Shown here in pieces: positions 1-14,009 of a stretch of DNA of 64,000 bases. Numbering within the stretch: the first letter of the stretch is position 1; each line of letters starts with the position of its first letter. Origin of the DNA: Euglena gracilis (taxonomy: Eukaryota; Euglenida; Euglenophyceae; Euglenales); NCBI GenBank assembly GCA_039621445.1, contig CP154955.1, positions 41,176,426 to 41,240,425 on the forward strand. The letters run 5' to 3'. The position numbers and the translations under genes are program-made. A model generated the notes under the pieces. That model had not been told where the DNA came from. It ran no database searches and was given only the letters and a program-made list of their open reading frames with translations.

Positions 1-419
1 ACGGAACCAATGGGAGAGCTCGATATTGCACCTCTTGTCCTTGGGGCTGGTGGACGGGGGAGTTTTGTGATGGTGCAGATGGCACAGAAAGACGGAGGCG
101 CTTAACTGCACATGGGGAGGTCTATATCGAGACCTTGGTATCTCCAACCAAGCAACGGCCGGGTAGAAATTCAATTTCTTGGCCTACACCAAAAAAAATA
201 GAAAGTGGGTGGAGACGGGCTAACCCTGTGAAGGGAAATCACTCTGTGGTTTCCTTGGGCCCTGGCCTCAACAGCATTGACAGGGGAGAATTTTTGCACC
301 GCTTTGGTCCCAACCTTGACTGAGTTCGGCCATGGCTTTAAAGTTTTTGGTACAAGGACGGTCCACAGGGTTGGTCCTTAAAGAGGGGGAACAATAAAAG
401 GAAGCAACTGTCCCTTATG

Positions 420-747
420 GGCCGCCCCAAACTCGCTGGTGGGCCGCACAGGGGGTGGATGAGAGACTGGCTGTTGACGTTGAACCGGGGTTCCGTCCGA
501 TCGGCGGTCTGTGATCCCGAATGACAACCCGCTGGGGAGGCTGATGTCGATGGAGGAGGAAGTCCCTGCTAATGATGTCCAAAGGTGGCGCGGTGCTTCA
601 GTGTACCAAAAATCCCTTCTCACTGCAGCCGCCCCCACTGATGTTGTAGGGCCAAAATGCTGGTGCAGCGCGGCAGCGACCTCCTCTGCGGGGAGGCCCT
701 CCAGGCGATAAACCCGGAGATACACCGTGTCCCGGGTGGGTTTAGGC
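420..747 (-). CDS. Putative coding segment, unknown protein
   Basis: Behind a CCTCCCAG acceptor the frame reads TRDTVYLRVYRLEGLPAEEV, then AAALHQHFGPTTSVG, protein-like for about 40 residues and open to 378. The VYLR motif also occurs in the 1.6-kb segment, so the two may belong to one gene or family. Confidence 0.38.
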
Positions 748-1001
748 TGGGAGGGATGTGTGGGAGATGTTTTTTTTGTCAGCAAGCGGGATCATCGGCC
801 CGTGCAGAACAGCCGTCTTCCGTGTATTCCCTGTGTTTCTCATTATTGTGTCAATCGTCTGCAGGTCTCAATTAATATGTGGTTCATGTGTTCATTCCTG
901 TTCACTGGGTGTGATGCTGGTGGTCAGCTAGGGTTTGATATATGTTGGTAGCCATTGGACATGAAGACGGGGGGTCGGAAAAATATCAGCCTCAACCACA
1001 G

Positions 1002-1219
1002 GTGCCCGGGCCGGGGACAGCCAGAGTGGGGGTCATTGGAGTCAGATTTGGGAGTGTCTTGACGATGTCTGGCGGCGGAGCTGTCTGCGGAGTGGGAGGT
1101 ACGGTTGTCGAAGTAGCCGACAGTGGGTGCGATGCTGGGGGCATCGGAGGTGGTATCCCTGGGTCTGAAGCGGAGCAGCGCTTGATGACCACAGCCGACT
1201 GGCCAGTCGCTATCATTTG
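1002..1219 (-). CDS. Putative Pro/Thr-rich exon
   Basis: After the acceptor CACCTACCAG the frame reads QMIATGQSAVVIKRCSASDP, then a Pro/Ser/Thr-rich stretch (TSTTVPPTPQTAPPPD). Disordered; function unknown. Confidence 0.35.
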
Positions 1220-1568
1220 CTGGTAGGTGGAAATGGACTAAAGATTGATAAGAGACCATGAAGCTGTTTGGTAACAATTCCAGGGATGGAGAGCGTCATT
1301 ACCTGGGTCATTTTACGCTGGGGTATGTTTGCGTGTTCTTTACTTTTCTTTAAAGGAAAGAAACTTAGTGAAACTGCTACATTTTCATTTCAAAAAAAAC
1401 TGGGATTAAAAAAAAATTATATAAAAAAAAAACAAAGTTGGGTGTCAGGCAGTCGTTGTCGTTGCGACATGTTTGTGCGACTTGTGTTCTAGCAATGCTC
1501 TGGGTTGCTGACACGGAGGGTAGGGAGGTGGAGAACCACGAGGGTAACGGGTCCTTGGGCGCCAGGTG

Positions 1569-1877
1569 CTAGCGGGCGATAGCCTCCAGTGCTGTTAAGG
1601 GGCCCCCAAGTGGGGTCTCTAGGACCGCATGCGCTAGCCCTGCCCACAGTGCATGCCGATCCCGCGCCGTAGCCAGCGCCAAGTGGGTTTCTCGTGAGAC
1701 GTGCTGGAGGGCCATTGCCAGCCCCAGGCCCTTCTCGTGCCATAATGTCAGGTCTGGTGCCGACGTAATCCATCCCCTGAGCCGCAGGTACACCTCCATC
1801 CGCGGCTGGTCGTCTGGGTCCTCCCCACTGTGGGTGGTGCTCAGGTCCTCCCGCCAGGTGCTCAGCAGGGCCACCAC
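1569..1877 (-). CDS. Putative coding segment, unknown protein
   Basis: About 100 codons on the minus strand: PRMEVYLRLRGWITSAPDLT, then LGLAMALQHVSRETHLALAT and HALWAGLAHAVLE, ending in TAG. Protein-like composition; no family recognised. It may extend upstream or be an exon with an unseen donor. Confidence 0.4.
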   Translation of the reverse strand: MVALLSTWREDLSTTHSGEDPDDQPRMEVYLRLRGWITSAPDLTLWHEKGLGLAMALQHVSRETHLALATARDRHALWAGLAHAVLETPLGGPLTALEAIAR

Positions 1878-2259
1878 TCAATCCGTATCTTGGCACAGAT
1901 ATGGACTGGACACTCGGAAGGCTGCCTGCACTAAGCCCCATCAAGACACAAAGACCATTGATGTGTTGTTCGAGGAGGGTTGTGTGCCCCGTGAAGCCGT
2001 AATGTCAACACGAAGGAAAGAAAGAGAAAGGAAAAAAAATTTCGACGGGGACAGATGTTGGGGTGGGTGTGGGGGAAGGGCACCTGTATCACACAACCCA
2101 GAAACAAAAAGCAAACCCGAGTCCCCAGAAATGAACAAAGCCCTGTAACATTATCAGGGTCATGATTTCAGGGTAGCGAGAGTATATTCTTCCACTTGCT
2201 TGTATTCAATGAAGCGTGCGACACTGAAGTATTTACAAATCTTCTCCTCTTTACACCCT

Positions 2260-2860
2260 TTACAGCTCTTCTGGCAGGACGCGAACCAGACGTTGTGCAT
2301 GGTCGAGACCCACCAGCAAATAGCCAAGGTTCACACATGCCTCCTCCACCCGATCAGCGGGGAGCTCGCGAGCTAGGGCATCACACCGGCGTAGCTCATC
2401 AGCAAACGCCTTGTGCTTGTGCATATCGGGTAGCGGTGGGCTGTGGAGAGTTGGGGCTTGTCGAGGGAGACGTTCAGGAAGTGGCCGGGGACGCTGCAAG
2501 GCCACCATTTGGGACATGGTGCGGGTTGGAGTGGGACGGATGGGTGTGTGGAGGGGTAGGGGTCTGGGGGTTTCAGCTGGGCCGTGCGGTCTGGCTGGGG
2601 GTCGCTGGTACGGGGAAGATAAGCTTCTCTCCACCAGCGACGGCAGGGACAGATCGGGGCCGCCGGCCTCTGAAGTGACCAATGGGAGCTGGGGTAGGTG
2701 TGGGGATGGCGGTGGAGATGGCATTGCAATTCCCGGGGGTGCAGTGTCTCGGTATGTTGGTCGATTGACGCCCGAATCCTCGTTTGGGGACACGACAGTG
2801 ACATCCCGAGAGTTGTCAGACGCCCCAACAGCAGGAGGCAGCAGGGCGCTACATACAGGA
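2260..2860 (-). CDS. Putative terminal exon, Pro-rich then helical, unknown protein
   Basis: About 200 codons open on the minus strand, ending in TAA at 2260. The N-terminal part is proline- and serine-rich (PGIAMPSPPPSPHLPQLPL). The last 60 residues are helical: MHKHKAFADELRRCDALARE, then VEEACVNLGYLLVGLDHAQR. It could be the last exon of a gene whose other exons are at 3.1-4.6 kb. Function unknown. Confidence 0.45.
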
Positions 2861-3109
2861 TTTGCATTGACTTGAGACCAGGGGAGGATGCTGTGCGAAT
2901 TGTCCCCGAGGATTACTTATCTCCCTGGGGGGCTAGGGCAGCCTTGCCGGTAGATTTTGGGGGGGTACAAAAAAAACTTCTTTCCTTGACCTTGCAATAT
3001 ACACCTCTGGAGTTTTTTTTTAAAAAAAATATTATTTGGAGTATCACACTTGTCATAGTAGTTGACGGCAATACATGAGTGGGGGACTAAAACCCCAATC
3101 TTTCATATT

Positions 3110-3450
3110 TGGGGGCCCAAAGTTCCTAGACACTGTTACGCGGATACAAAGCGCTCTGTTTGTGGGGTGCACGGTGTTCTCAGGGTCCAAAGTACATGAT
3201 GGGAGGTCGGCCGGGAGCAGCTCGGTGGAGGGGTGTGGTGTCCTCTCAGGGGTGGTGAGGTGCTTGGGGATGGTGGTCTGTAGCCCGCGACGGTGGGGTG
3301 CAATGGGCTTGTGCAGGGCCACGGCTGCTCCTCGAAGTGTTGTGACGGGGACGGGCAGGTCTGCCAGCTTGCCTTCCCCATCAAGACATGGTGCCCATGA
3401 CACGGCTAAACCGTTGTGGGAGGCGTATGCCAGATATTCAGCGTACCGAG
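3110..3450 (-). CDS. Putative exon, unknown protein
   Basis: Reads LPRYAEYLAYASHNGLAVSW, then GKLADLPVPVTTLRGAAVAL, passing into a Pro/Thr-rich stretch. Boundaries not determined. Probably the same gene as the neighbouring minus-strand segments. Confidence 0.42.
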
Positions 3451-3699
3451 GCAGCCCAAGAGTGTATTGGGTTGGGGGGGCTGGGTTAAGGGGGTAGTGC
3501 TAGAGTTGTGTTTTGTTTCGTGCATTTTGTTTTCCAAAGTGGAGATAATATAGACCAACTTTCCCAAACTTAAGAACACCGACTGAAAGTAGAGATTTAG
3601 GGGAAGTGCTCTAGTCACATGCAATAGGGGAAGGGGGGGGTGGCAGCAAGTTAATCACTCGTGGGCTTGTAAAACCATAGGTTGGCCATGGTTTTGTCA

Positions 3700-3932
3700 T
3701 TCTTTGGGGCGGGGATGGCCTGGCCTGAGAGGAAGCCCAGGACGGCCCGTCGGTCAGCCCGCGCCGCCAAATTTAGCTTCTCCGCCCCCGGAGCCCATTG
3801 GTAGTGATCTATGATGGCAGCTGGCAGGGCATCGCAAGCCTCGTCGTCATGGGCGCTCCCGCGCAGCTCCCTGGCCAGTTGCTCCGCCGGTACCCAGAGG
3901 TACTCCAGGTACGTTTCTCTCAGGCAGCAGGT
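3700..3932 (-). CDS. Putative exon, unknown protein
   Basis: Reads LRETYLEYLWVPAEQLAREL, then DDEACDALPAAIIDHYQWAP and RADRRAVLGFLSGQ, protein-like over about 75 residues. Exact ends were not determined. The pattern AEQLAREL..DDEAC loosely resembles ADELRRC..VEEAC in the 2.3-kb segment. Confidence 0.42.
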
Positions 3933-4421
3933 GGGAGGCTTCTAGGGGAGGAGCAATGCTGCGGGGTGATTGTAATCATAACCGTCCCCTCCAATCCAAT
4001 ATTTGGGACGTTCGCCAGTTTCCACGGAGTATTTGGGTCGGTATGTCGGGTCACAGGTCTTCCTCAGGCTATTACGCTACCACACTTCCGGTCTGCGGGA
4101 AGATTGTGATCCAATCAATGGGACAATCATACGATCCCCCGTTTCTCGCCGTGCTGCTGGGGTATATAGTGGGATACTCCAGTGAGTCGCCGTTGTCAAG
4201 AGCAGAACTTTTACTATTATTGCCCCGTTATTATTTGTAACTGGGGGGCTGGTTGTCAAGTCACCTGAAATAGTTGGATCCGTGGGGTGTACGCTAACTT
4301 CAACTTTGCAATATCAATTCTCCCGCCGGGGACCTTGGGTGAGTGAGGAGGCACCGTACCTAGTATTTGCTCAACGTCCAGACACATCGAGTGGACGACT
4401 CCAGCAGCTTACTGTTGAAAC

Positions 4422-4571
4422 TTCGGCAAGTGTCGGACCGTGGACGACGACAGCAGTGAGGTGTTGATCCTCGGCCAGACCCAGGCGGGTGACGGCCGAG
4501 ACGAGGTGCCCGTACTCTTCCATCATCGCCTGCTGCTCCAGCCGGGCCAGCCTCCGAAAGTCATCCGGTTC
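4422..4571 (-). CDS. Putative exon, unknown protein
   Basis: Reads EPDDFRRLARLEQQAMMEEY, then LVSAVTRLGLAEDQH, helical and charged, between a good acceptor (ATCTTGCAG/G) and a possible donor (GCCGAA/GTTTCA). GC-rich codon use resembles the IFT140 exons. I do not recognise the family. Confidence 0.42.
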
Positions 4572-5540
4572 CTGCAAGATGGGGGCCTACTGTCGTGGTT
4601 GCACCATTTCACAAATTGCACCATTATCATATTTAGCAGCTTTCCCAAACATGTTCGAGGGCAGATGCCAGAACAAATTTTTGACAAATACTGGCTGCCT
4701 CTTTTTTTCCACACACGTGGTTGGGGGTTAGGGAACAATGCTCTTCTGTTGCACGGTTCATATCGAACACCTGGAATGTCTTGATGTAGCAGATAACCAG
4801 GGTAAATACCAACTCTGTTCAACCTACTACGAAAAAGACTGGCCCTCAGCCTGGCCCCTGTCCTGCTCCAGGTTGAGGAAGCTCTCCTTGGATCAGTGAG
4901 GGATCCAAATCCACTGGGTTGTGCACTGACATGGTGGTGTTGGGGATGATGCCTGCGGCAGGAACATGGCGAGCGAGTGGTACATGATGAACACCTGCCC
5001 GGAGGTACCCAGGGAGGATTGGGGAACCCCATTACCGGACCATTCCAACCAGCAGAGAAAATATTATCCCCAAGTCCTTGAGGAGAAAAAAATGCGCCTT
5101 TCACTTTGTGGCCGTAGCTTAATTCTTTTGATATCTTGGAGATCCCTTGGAGGCAGTATGGCCAATGAGAATACTGGTGAGCTTACAGCCAAGATGAAGA
5201 CTTGGGAATAAATAGGAGGTGGGTTTACTGCAAATTGTGGTGTTGTGAGTGGCGTGTGAATATGTAGTGGTGTGTGTCACCGTTTACACTCTGGCCATTC
5301 ATCAATGGGGCTGTGCGTCAGTGCTTTCGGCCAGCCGACCACCAAAGGATTTTTTTTTCCTCAAAAGGTCCCATACCTACAATTGACAGAGAGTTGATTC
5401 GCTGCAGGGAAAGGGTGCGCACGACACGGTCGTATGTCCTTGCTGTGGGTAGTGATTATGCTACATGGGGGACCATTCTAGCTATGGTTGTCTGGGTTGA
5501 GTTTCTGGTAGTAGCGGGGACATTAGCTGTGTGTCTCGTA

Positions 5541-5662
5541 AGAAAAATCTTACCGCCTTGCTCGATGCTGCAGAGGGGTGGATGTTCCACGGAGCAACGG
5601 GAAAGACTAGCGCCATGATCATTGGTGCATATGCCTGCTCTGCTGCACTCCAAGGTGCCTCA
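5541..5662 (+). CDS. Possible plus-strand exon, unknown
   Basis: Reads KKNLTALLDAAEGWMFHGAT, then GKTSAMIIGAYACSAALQ, and could end at a donor (CTCCAAG/GTGCC or CTCAG/GTGGG). HGATGKTS looks like a P-loop but lacks the first glycine at the right spacing. Weak evidence. Confidence 0.25.
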
Positions 5663-5746
5663 GGTGGGTCCCGATCCTTCTTTATTAATGTGGGACTGTG
5701 GATTGTGGGCACGATCTCACAGTTTGCTGAAAGAGGTTCAACCAGC

Positions 5747-6020
5747 TCGGAGTGGGGTCGGTGTCGTGGAACTCGATCCATCTCTCAACAGGGGAGGGGC
5801 AGGAGGGTGGGGCCGGTGTCGTTGGACTCGATCCACCTTTCAACGGGGGAGGGGCAGAAGGGTGGGGCTGGCGTCGTTGGGCTCGATCCACCTTTCAACG
5901 GGGGAGGGGCAGAAGGGTGGGGCTGGCGTCGTTGGGCTCGATCCACCTTTCAACAGGGGAGGGGCGGGAGGGCGGCTGGCGTCGTTGGGCTCTACCTACC
6001 TTTCGACTGGGGAGAGGCCG
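5747..6020. repeat. 55-bp minisatellite, five copies
   Basis: The unit with CTCGATCCACCTTTCAAC and GGGGAGGGGCAGAAGGGTG recurs at 5772, 5827, 5882, 5937 and, diverged, 5990. Copies 3 and 4 are nearly identical. Confidence 0.9.
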
Positions 6021-6123
6021 GGAGAGCGGTGACAGGATTGGAGGTAAAGGGGATTTCAGGAACGTTTTTTTTAGTAAAAAGACCCAGGTACCATCGCATG
6101 GTACATTCTACACACTGGGTGGT

Positions 6124-7485
<1,362 letters not shown>

Positions 7486-7524
7486 GGTGTGTGGTTTTGG
7501 GGGGGGGTGTTTTTTTCGTCATGC

Positions 7525-8035
7525 GTGCCATTACGGTACGTTGCATGGTCTCCACAAAGGGTGACAGTGGTGCCTATGTCTGGGCGATCGTCAATTCATT
7601 CATAGGTTTTCACAGCATGTGTGTTTGTGGTTGTTCATTGTTTTTTTTTTTTTTGTGTTTTGTTTTGTTTTTTTGAGTGGAGTTTTTATTTGTTTTTTTG
7701 TTTTTATTGTTTTCGTTGGTTTTTGTTTCTGTTTATTTTTTTGCTTCTTTTTTTTTTTGTTTGATTTTTGTTGTATATACTAGTACTTTTTTTTTCTTCT
7801 CTTTTTTTCTGTTTTTCTTGTTTTGTGTTGGTTCTTTATGTTGTGTATGTTGTTCTTTTTTTTTTTTGTTTTTTTTTTTTTGTTGTGCCATTACGGGTAC
7901 GTTCGCCATGGTTTTTTGTTTCCCCAACAATGTTTTTATGAGGTGACAATGTGGTGCCTACGTCTCATGGCGCGATCGTTCAATTTCCTTCATAGGTTTC
8001 ACAGCATGTGGTGTTTAGGTTGTTTCCTAGTGTTT
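7525..8035. repeat. Diverged direct repeat of about 120 bp flanking T-rich DNA
   Basis: GTGCCATTACGGTACGTTGC...GTGGTGCCTATGTC...CATAGGTTTTCACAGCATGT (7526-7622) recurs as GTGCCATTACGGGTACGTTC...GTGGTGCCTACGTC...CATAGGTTTCACAGCATGTG (7885-8010). The 260 bp between are almost only T with some G. Confidence 0.8.
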
Positions 8036-9333
8036 TGTTGGTGTTGTTTTTTTACATAGCCCCTGGCGAATACAGTTCGGCGTGGGTCGAAGAACAGTCC
8101 AGCGGGGGTGCCACACCGCTGAGAATTTGCTGTGGTCCTGCCCATCCATACTACGGCCGCCATTGACACTCGTTGTCCCTAGCTGCCTGGTGCCTGGTGT
8201 GGGTTGGGGGTGGTGAGTTGGGCTTGAGATGACCGAGGGAGTGTGGCCAGGGCATTCTTTGCTCGGAGAAAATTCGGGCGAGTTGGCCCACTTGCTTGAG
8301 TTTGCAGTTAGGCAACCAGTGTTACTGAGTGATTGAGCAATTGCTGAGAGCTGTGCGATGTGAGGGAGGTCGTGTGTGGTGGTTGGGTATGGTACGTCTA
8401 CATTCTGTTGATCTTCCGCTCATCCTTGACTCACAGGTGCGGTATAGTGTGGTGTGACCAGAAAGCGGAGTAAGGGAAAAAAAACCCGGGAGGTGATTGG
8501 TTTCGAGCTGCAAAGAAATGTCCAGGCTGCAGGGGGGTGGGTCTGGGACAATGGCACGCACTCTGGGCAGCCAAAATTGAACCCTGGGCCACACCCAGCG
8601 CCCTCCTGCAACCCCGCCGGGCGTATGGGCTTATACTCACCCCCATCCATCAGTCACCATCTAGCCTGCCCCCAGGAAGAGCATTTAGTCCTGCCCTGCT
8701 TGTAGGATCTACAGCAGTAACGTCGTCCACTCGCTCACCCTCACTTACCCTAACTCCCCCATTCCTCCCAATTTGTCCGACCCAAGCCCACCATAACAGG
8801 GGTGCTAACTTGGTGTCTCCATCATGGTATACATCGGTGCACAAAATATCTGATCACGTCGGGGAAAGTTTGGCACCAAGCCTTCCAATTGAAGGTTGAG
8901 GGACGTGAAAATAGTTCATAAGAACGCAAATTCACAGACAATGAGTACAACCCATTTGTTGGTTCAGGCCCAGGAGGGGATTGGGTACCACCTCCTGTAT
9001 GAAGCAGTTCGGGATGGGCTGGAAGCATGGAGCCGGATCAAGGAGATGAAGTTGAGATCTTGCAGAAGAGGAATACGGGGACCCCCGTGAGGGGTTGTGA
9101 TGGCAACCCTGTCCACCACCGCAGGCAGGCTTGCAGGGGTTGGGGACGGGGCATGTGGCCAGCATGTCCTGTGTGAAGTTCATTGGAGATAGCCTTCTGA
9201 AGGTCTCTTTTGTTGTTGTTTTTTGTTCTAAGTTGATACGGCTCAGACAGCAGTTTAGCAAAAGGTTTGCAGGTACCTGCGACATAACTTAGATACGCCT
9301 TAGGCACAGGTTTTACATACCACATATCTCACC
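8036..9333. other. Region without recognised genes
   Basis: Several short frames on both strands, none with convincing composition or splice sites. No repeat family recognised. Confidence 0.4.
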
Positions 9334-9590
9334 TGCCTGGCTGAAGGATGGAGTTGCAGACCGTCGTTGCACTACTTGCACGGTGTGAGGGTCACTTTGC
9401 TGTGGGGGAAATTTTGGGTGTTCTCTACCTTTGTCAACCTTTCGACCCTTGCCGCTGCGCCTTCTAGAGGGAGGGACTCGTGAGTATTCAAGGTTGGCCC
9501 GATAAAAGGCTGGAGAGGGGAGGCCGGGCATGGGGATACCTGGTGAAGTGGAAGTTCTGGACGAACGCTTGCCGGCCGCGAGGATCAATG
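9334..9590 (-). CDS. Possible exon, basic and Pro-rich, unknown
   Basis: The minus-strand frame reads SPGIPMPGLPSPAFYRANLE, then SRRRSGKGRKVDKGREHPKF, and ends at a good donor (CAGGCAG/GTGAGA). Disordered composition; could be chance. Confidence 0.25.
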
Positions 9591-10625
9591 CGCGAACCAG
9601 AAACCCTCCCGGGTTCTAATTATTACGGCTTAGCCCTGGCCGGCCCCAGTGGTCCCGCGCGCGTGCCGGTCCGGGAACAGGCCGATCTTGTCCGCACCGG
9701 CAACTGGTGCAGCGTACGCAGTTTTGCTGGGGGCCAACTCTGAGGTTGGGCGCCCGCAATGTGCCGCGAGGGCCCGACAGCGGTGCCATCTATTGCACCG
9801 GTAGGTGCAGTTCGAAGCCGTTCTTTCAGATGGCTGCAAACTCAGCGCGCATCGGCACACTCTGTCCCTCCCTTACCTTCTCTGGCTCCAACCGCTCAAT
9901 ACCCTACAGGGTGGTAGCGGGTTGCCAGCTTCCAGGGACTGTGCTAGTTCACTGATTAGTGGGGTTGCCCTTCCTGTTGCCCTTGCACCATTGTTGGTAG
10001 CTGAATTGAAGGGGGGGTTGGTGTCCTCTCCCATTTTACTGGAGGTCTTCCCTCCTTTACAGGGTGCAGGAAACCACCTCGGAGCATTAGGGGGTTAGGG
10101 GTGAGGGTACGCATAAAAGCACAGGTGGGGAGTGTCCGCCTCTTCCCAGAAATTCTTGCCCGGTTGGCCGTGCCGTCGGCACGTTGTCCCCCTCCCGCCA
10201 CGTGGAGGCTGGGCACCGCTGGGGTCCGGGTGGGAGGGTCAGCCACCGGGGGACAGGAGGCCAAGGGAGGGGGGAGGGGGAAAGGGAAAGGCAAGGAAAA
10301 CCCACGTGGTAAAAGAGAGAGAGAGAGAGAGAGAAAGATACCGCACCAAGAACGATCCAAACAACACCGCCAGCGAACAAGGCATGATGGCCTCAAAAGG
10401 TCTTTGTGTCTTGCCCTCGGACACCTCCGCCCCGAGCCCCACGCTCCCGGAGCGAGACAGCACAATGTCCAGGCGGGCGGCAGGCAGCGTGGTGCCTGTG
10501 CCCCGCCAACCCGTTCCGCAGGGGAGTTCGCAAACCGGGATTTGCCCCGGCCCCAAGCCCCTTGGCGACCCAATAGGGAAGCGACCCGTGGGCACCGCCC
10601 TGGGGAGACAGAAAACCCCGCCGCC

Positions 10626-12236
<1,611 letters not shown>

Positions 12237-12569
12237 ATTTTTTTGAAATTTGGGGCGTCATAAGCCCTGTCGCCAAAAGTGGCACGCAGCAGCCCGCTCA
12301 CTTTTTCCGAGGCGGCACAAGGAGCAGCCCCAGGAACAGCCCTGCCGGGGGCCTCGCTTACGAAAAAAAAAGGCAACTGCCGGCGGCCGGCGCGACGAAC
12401 AGTACGGAGAAGGCGAGGCACGAAAATCAAGCGTCTTCTGCCATTTCAACAGCCCTTCTCATGCCATTCTGAGCTCTTCCCCCCCGCCGGATTTTTTTTG
12501 TGTTTTTATGCGTTTGTGTGGCGGCGGTGCTTCTTACTGACTTCCATCAACCAACCCCGGTCCAAGACA

Positions 12570-12692
12570 AGACACCTCGGGCTCCGCACTTTGCCATTGT
12601 GAAGCCATGCCTTGTTCGCCGGCGGTGTTGTGTGATTGTTCGTTGTGCTGGGTTAGGCGTCTCCCCTTAGTGCCTTTCTTCGCCGGAGTTGG
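12570..12692. repeat. DIRS copy 1 left inverted terminal repeat
   Basis: From GACACCTCGGGCTCCGC to CGCCGGAGTTGGCTG. The inner 93 bp are complementary to 16984-17080. The outer 32 bp are complementary to the left half of the internal complementary region. Confidence 0.85.
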
Positions 12693-12850
12693 CTGATTCC
12701 TAATCTTGCCCTTCGACACGGAAGAAGACAGAAACTTTCAAAGAACAGAGTTGGAAGAGATCAAGAAAATACAATATCAATATTCAGAACCTGTAGAACC
12801 TGCAGAATATCAAATTCAAGAAATTATTTCAACTTTGACATTGGAAGTCA

Positions 12851-14009
12851 ATGCAGAATGTGGAGAACGAATTGGAATTATCAAGTCGACAACCTGGACA
12901 AAGTGCAGAACAAGAAGCGCCAGCTGGAGAACTTGGAGATGCGGTTTCAACGTGGCGAACCGTGGCCATCACTTCCCCCCCACCACACATCTCAACAGAA
13001 AATTTTTTTCAGCAGCAGACAACCACACACAGTGATGGCCATGGACCCTGGCAAACAGTGGGCAAAAAGCCCAGGCGACAACGGAAGACATTGGGTACCC
13101 AGGGTCAAGACCCATTACATTTCAAATTGGGGTACAAGAAACCTTCAAGATTGGCAGACCCAGCCCAGAGAGCAAAGGCCCCAGACCAGAGGGCAAATGC
13201 CCCCAACCTATCAAGATGGAATAAAGGACAAGGGGGCCAGTACAACATTGGGAAGCCAGCAAATGGCCCAGTCTGGAGCAGCAGAATGCCCACAGGAAGG
13301 GGCAAAAAAGGTCTGTACCGACCAGTTTTTTCAAATTCAGCCCACAGCCCCATTCCAGGGGGGAAGGGGGAGGCCCAGCAACAGGGCTCCCCCAGATTTC
13401 AATTGGGCATGGCAAGATGCCAGAACTTACAGCCCCGGCCATGGGGGCCAGAACAAAGGGGGCTTGGATCAAGGTGGCCAATCCAAAGGCTATGGCAGCC
13501 ATACAAGGGGTGGACCTCCAGAGGCCCCCCAGAAGCTAAAGGGCAGCCCCCCAGGGGCTTTGTATTTAACAAATGCCCAGCCCCAGGAGGAACAGGGGGA
13601 AGGGGAAGGACCCCCACCAGTATTTATTCATCAGCCTTCAAATCTCCCAGTGAAATCAAAAAGGGGGGGCCCACAGAGGCCCCCCTACGGTATGGCTACC
13701 AACACCATCATCATCAAGGAGGCCTGATAGGCAAAACAGGGGCAGTAAGCCCTATGGTATGCATTCCAACAACAAGATCCTCCAAAGAGAGAGTGAGAAG
13801 AGAGGAGAGTGCATGCACACCCCCCCAGGAAAACTTTCCTTTTCCAAGGGCTCAAGCCCTAGGGGCCCCAAGGGTGCAATGTCCAACACCCCCAACCCAG
13901 CCCCCCCAAAATCATCTCATTCAAGAAATAAATTCCATGGAGGAGAAATGGGGAGACACCCCCCTGCATCAAAGGCTACAAAAAAGCCTAAAATGGTGGA
14001 AAAAACATG
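12851..14009 (+). CDS. DIRS copy 1 Gag-like protein (runs into frameshift)
   Basis: Starts MQNVENELEL. Rich in Gln, Pro and Gly, with GPWQTVGKKPRRQRK, a basic motif also present in degenerate form in the 10.6-kb reading frame. No zinc knuckle is visible. In copy 2 the same frame continues into reverse transcriptase. Here an extra C in the run at 14010-14017 (8 C against 7) breaks it. The same start in both copies supports the chosen ATG; an overlapping frame from 12706 is also conserved but looks less protein-like downstream. Confidence 0.7.

Noticed and set aside
5600-5625. P-loop (Walker A) in HGATGKTS
   Set aside because: The first glycine of GxxxxGK[ST] is missing and no other ATPase motif is near.
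5747-6020. CRISPR array
   Set aside because: The copies are head-to-tail 55-bp units without spacers, in a eukaryotic context.
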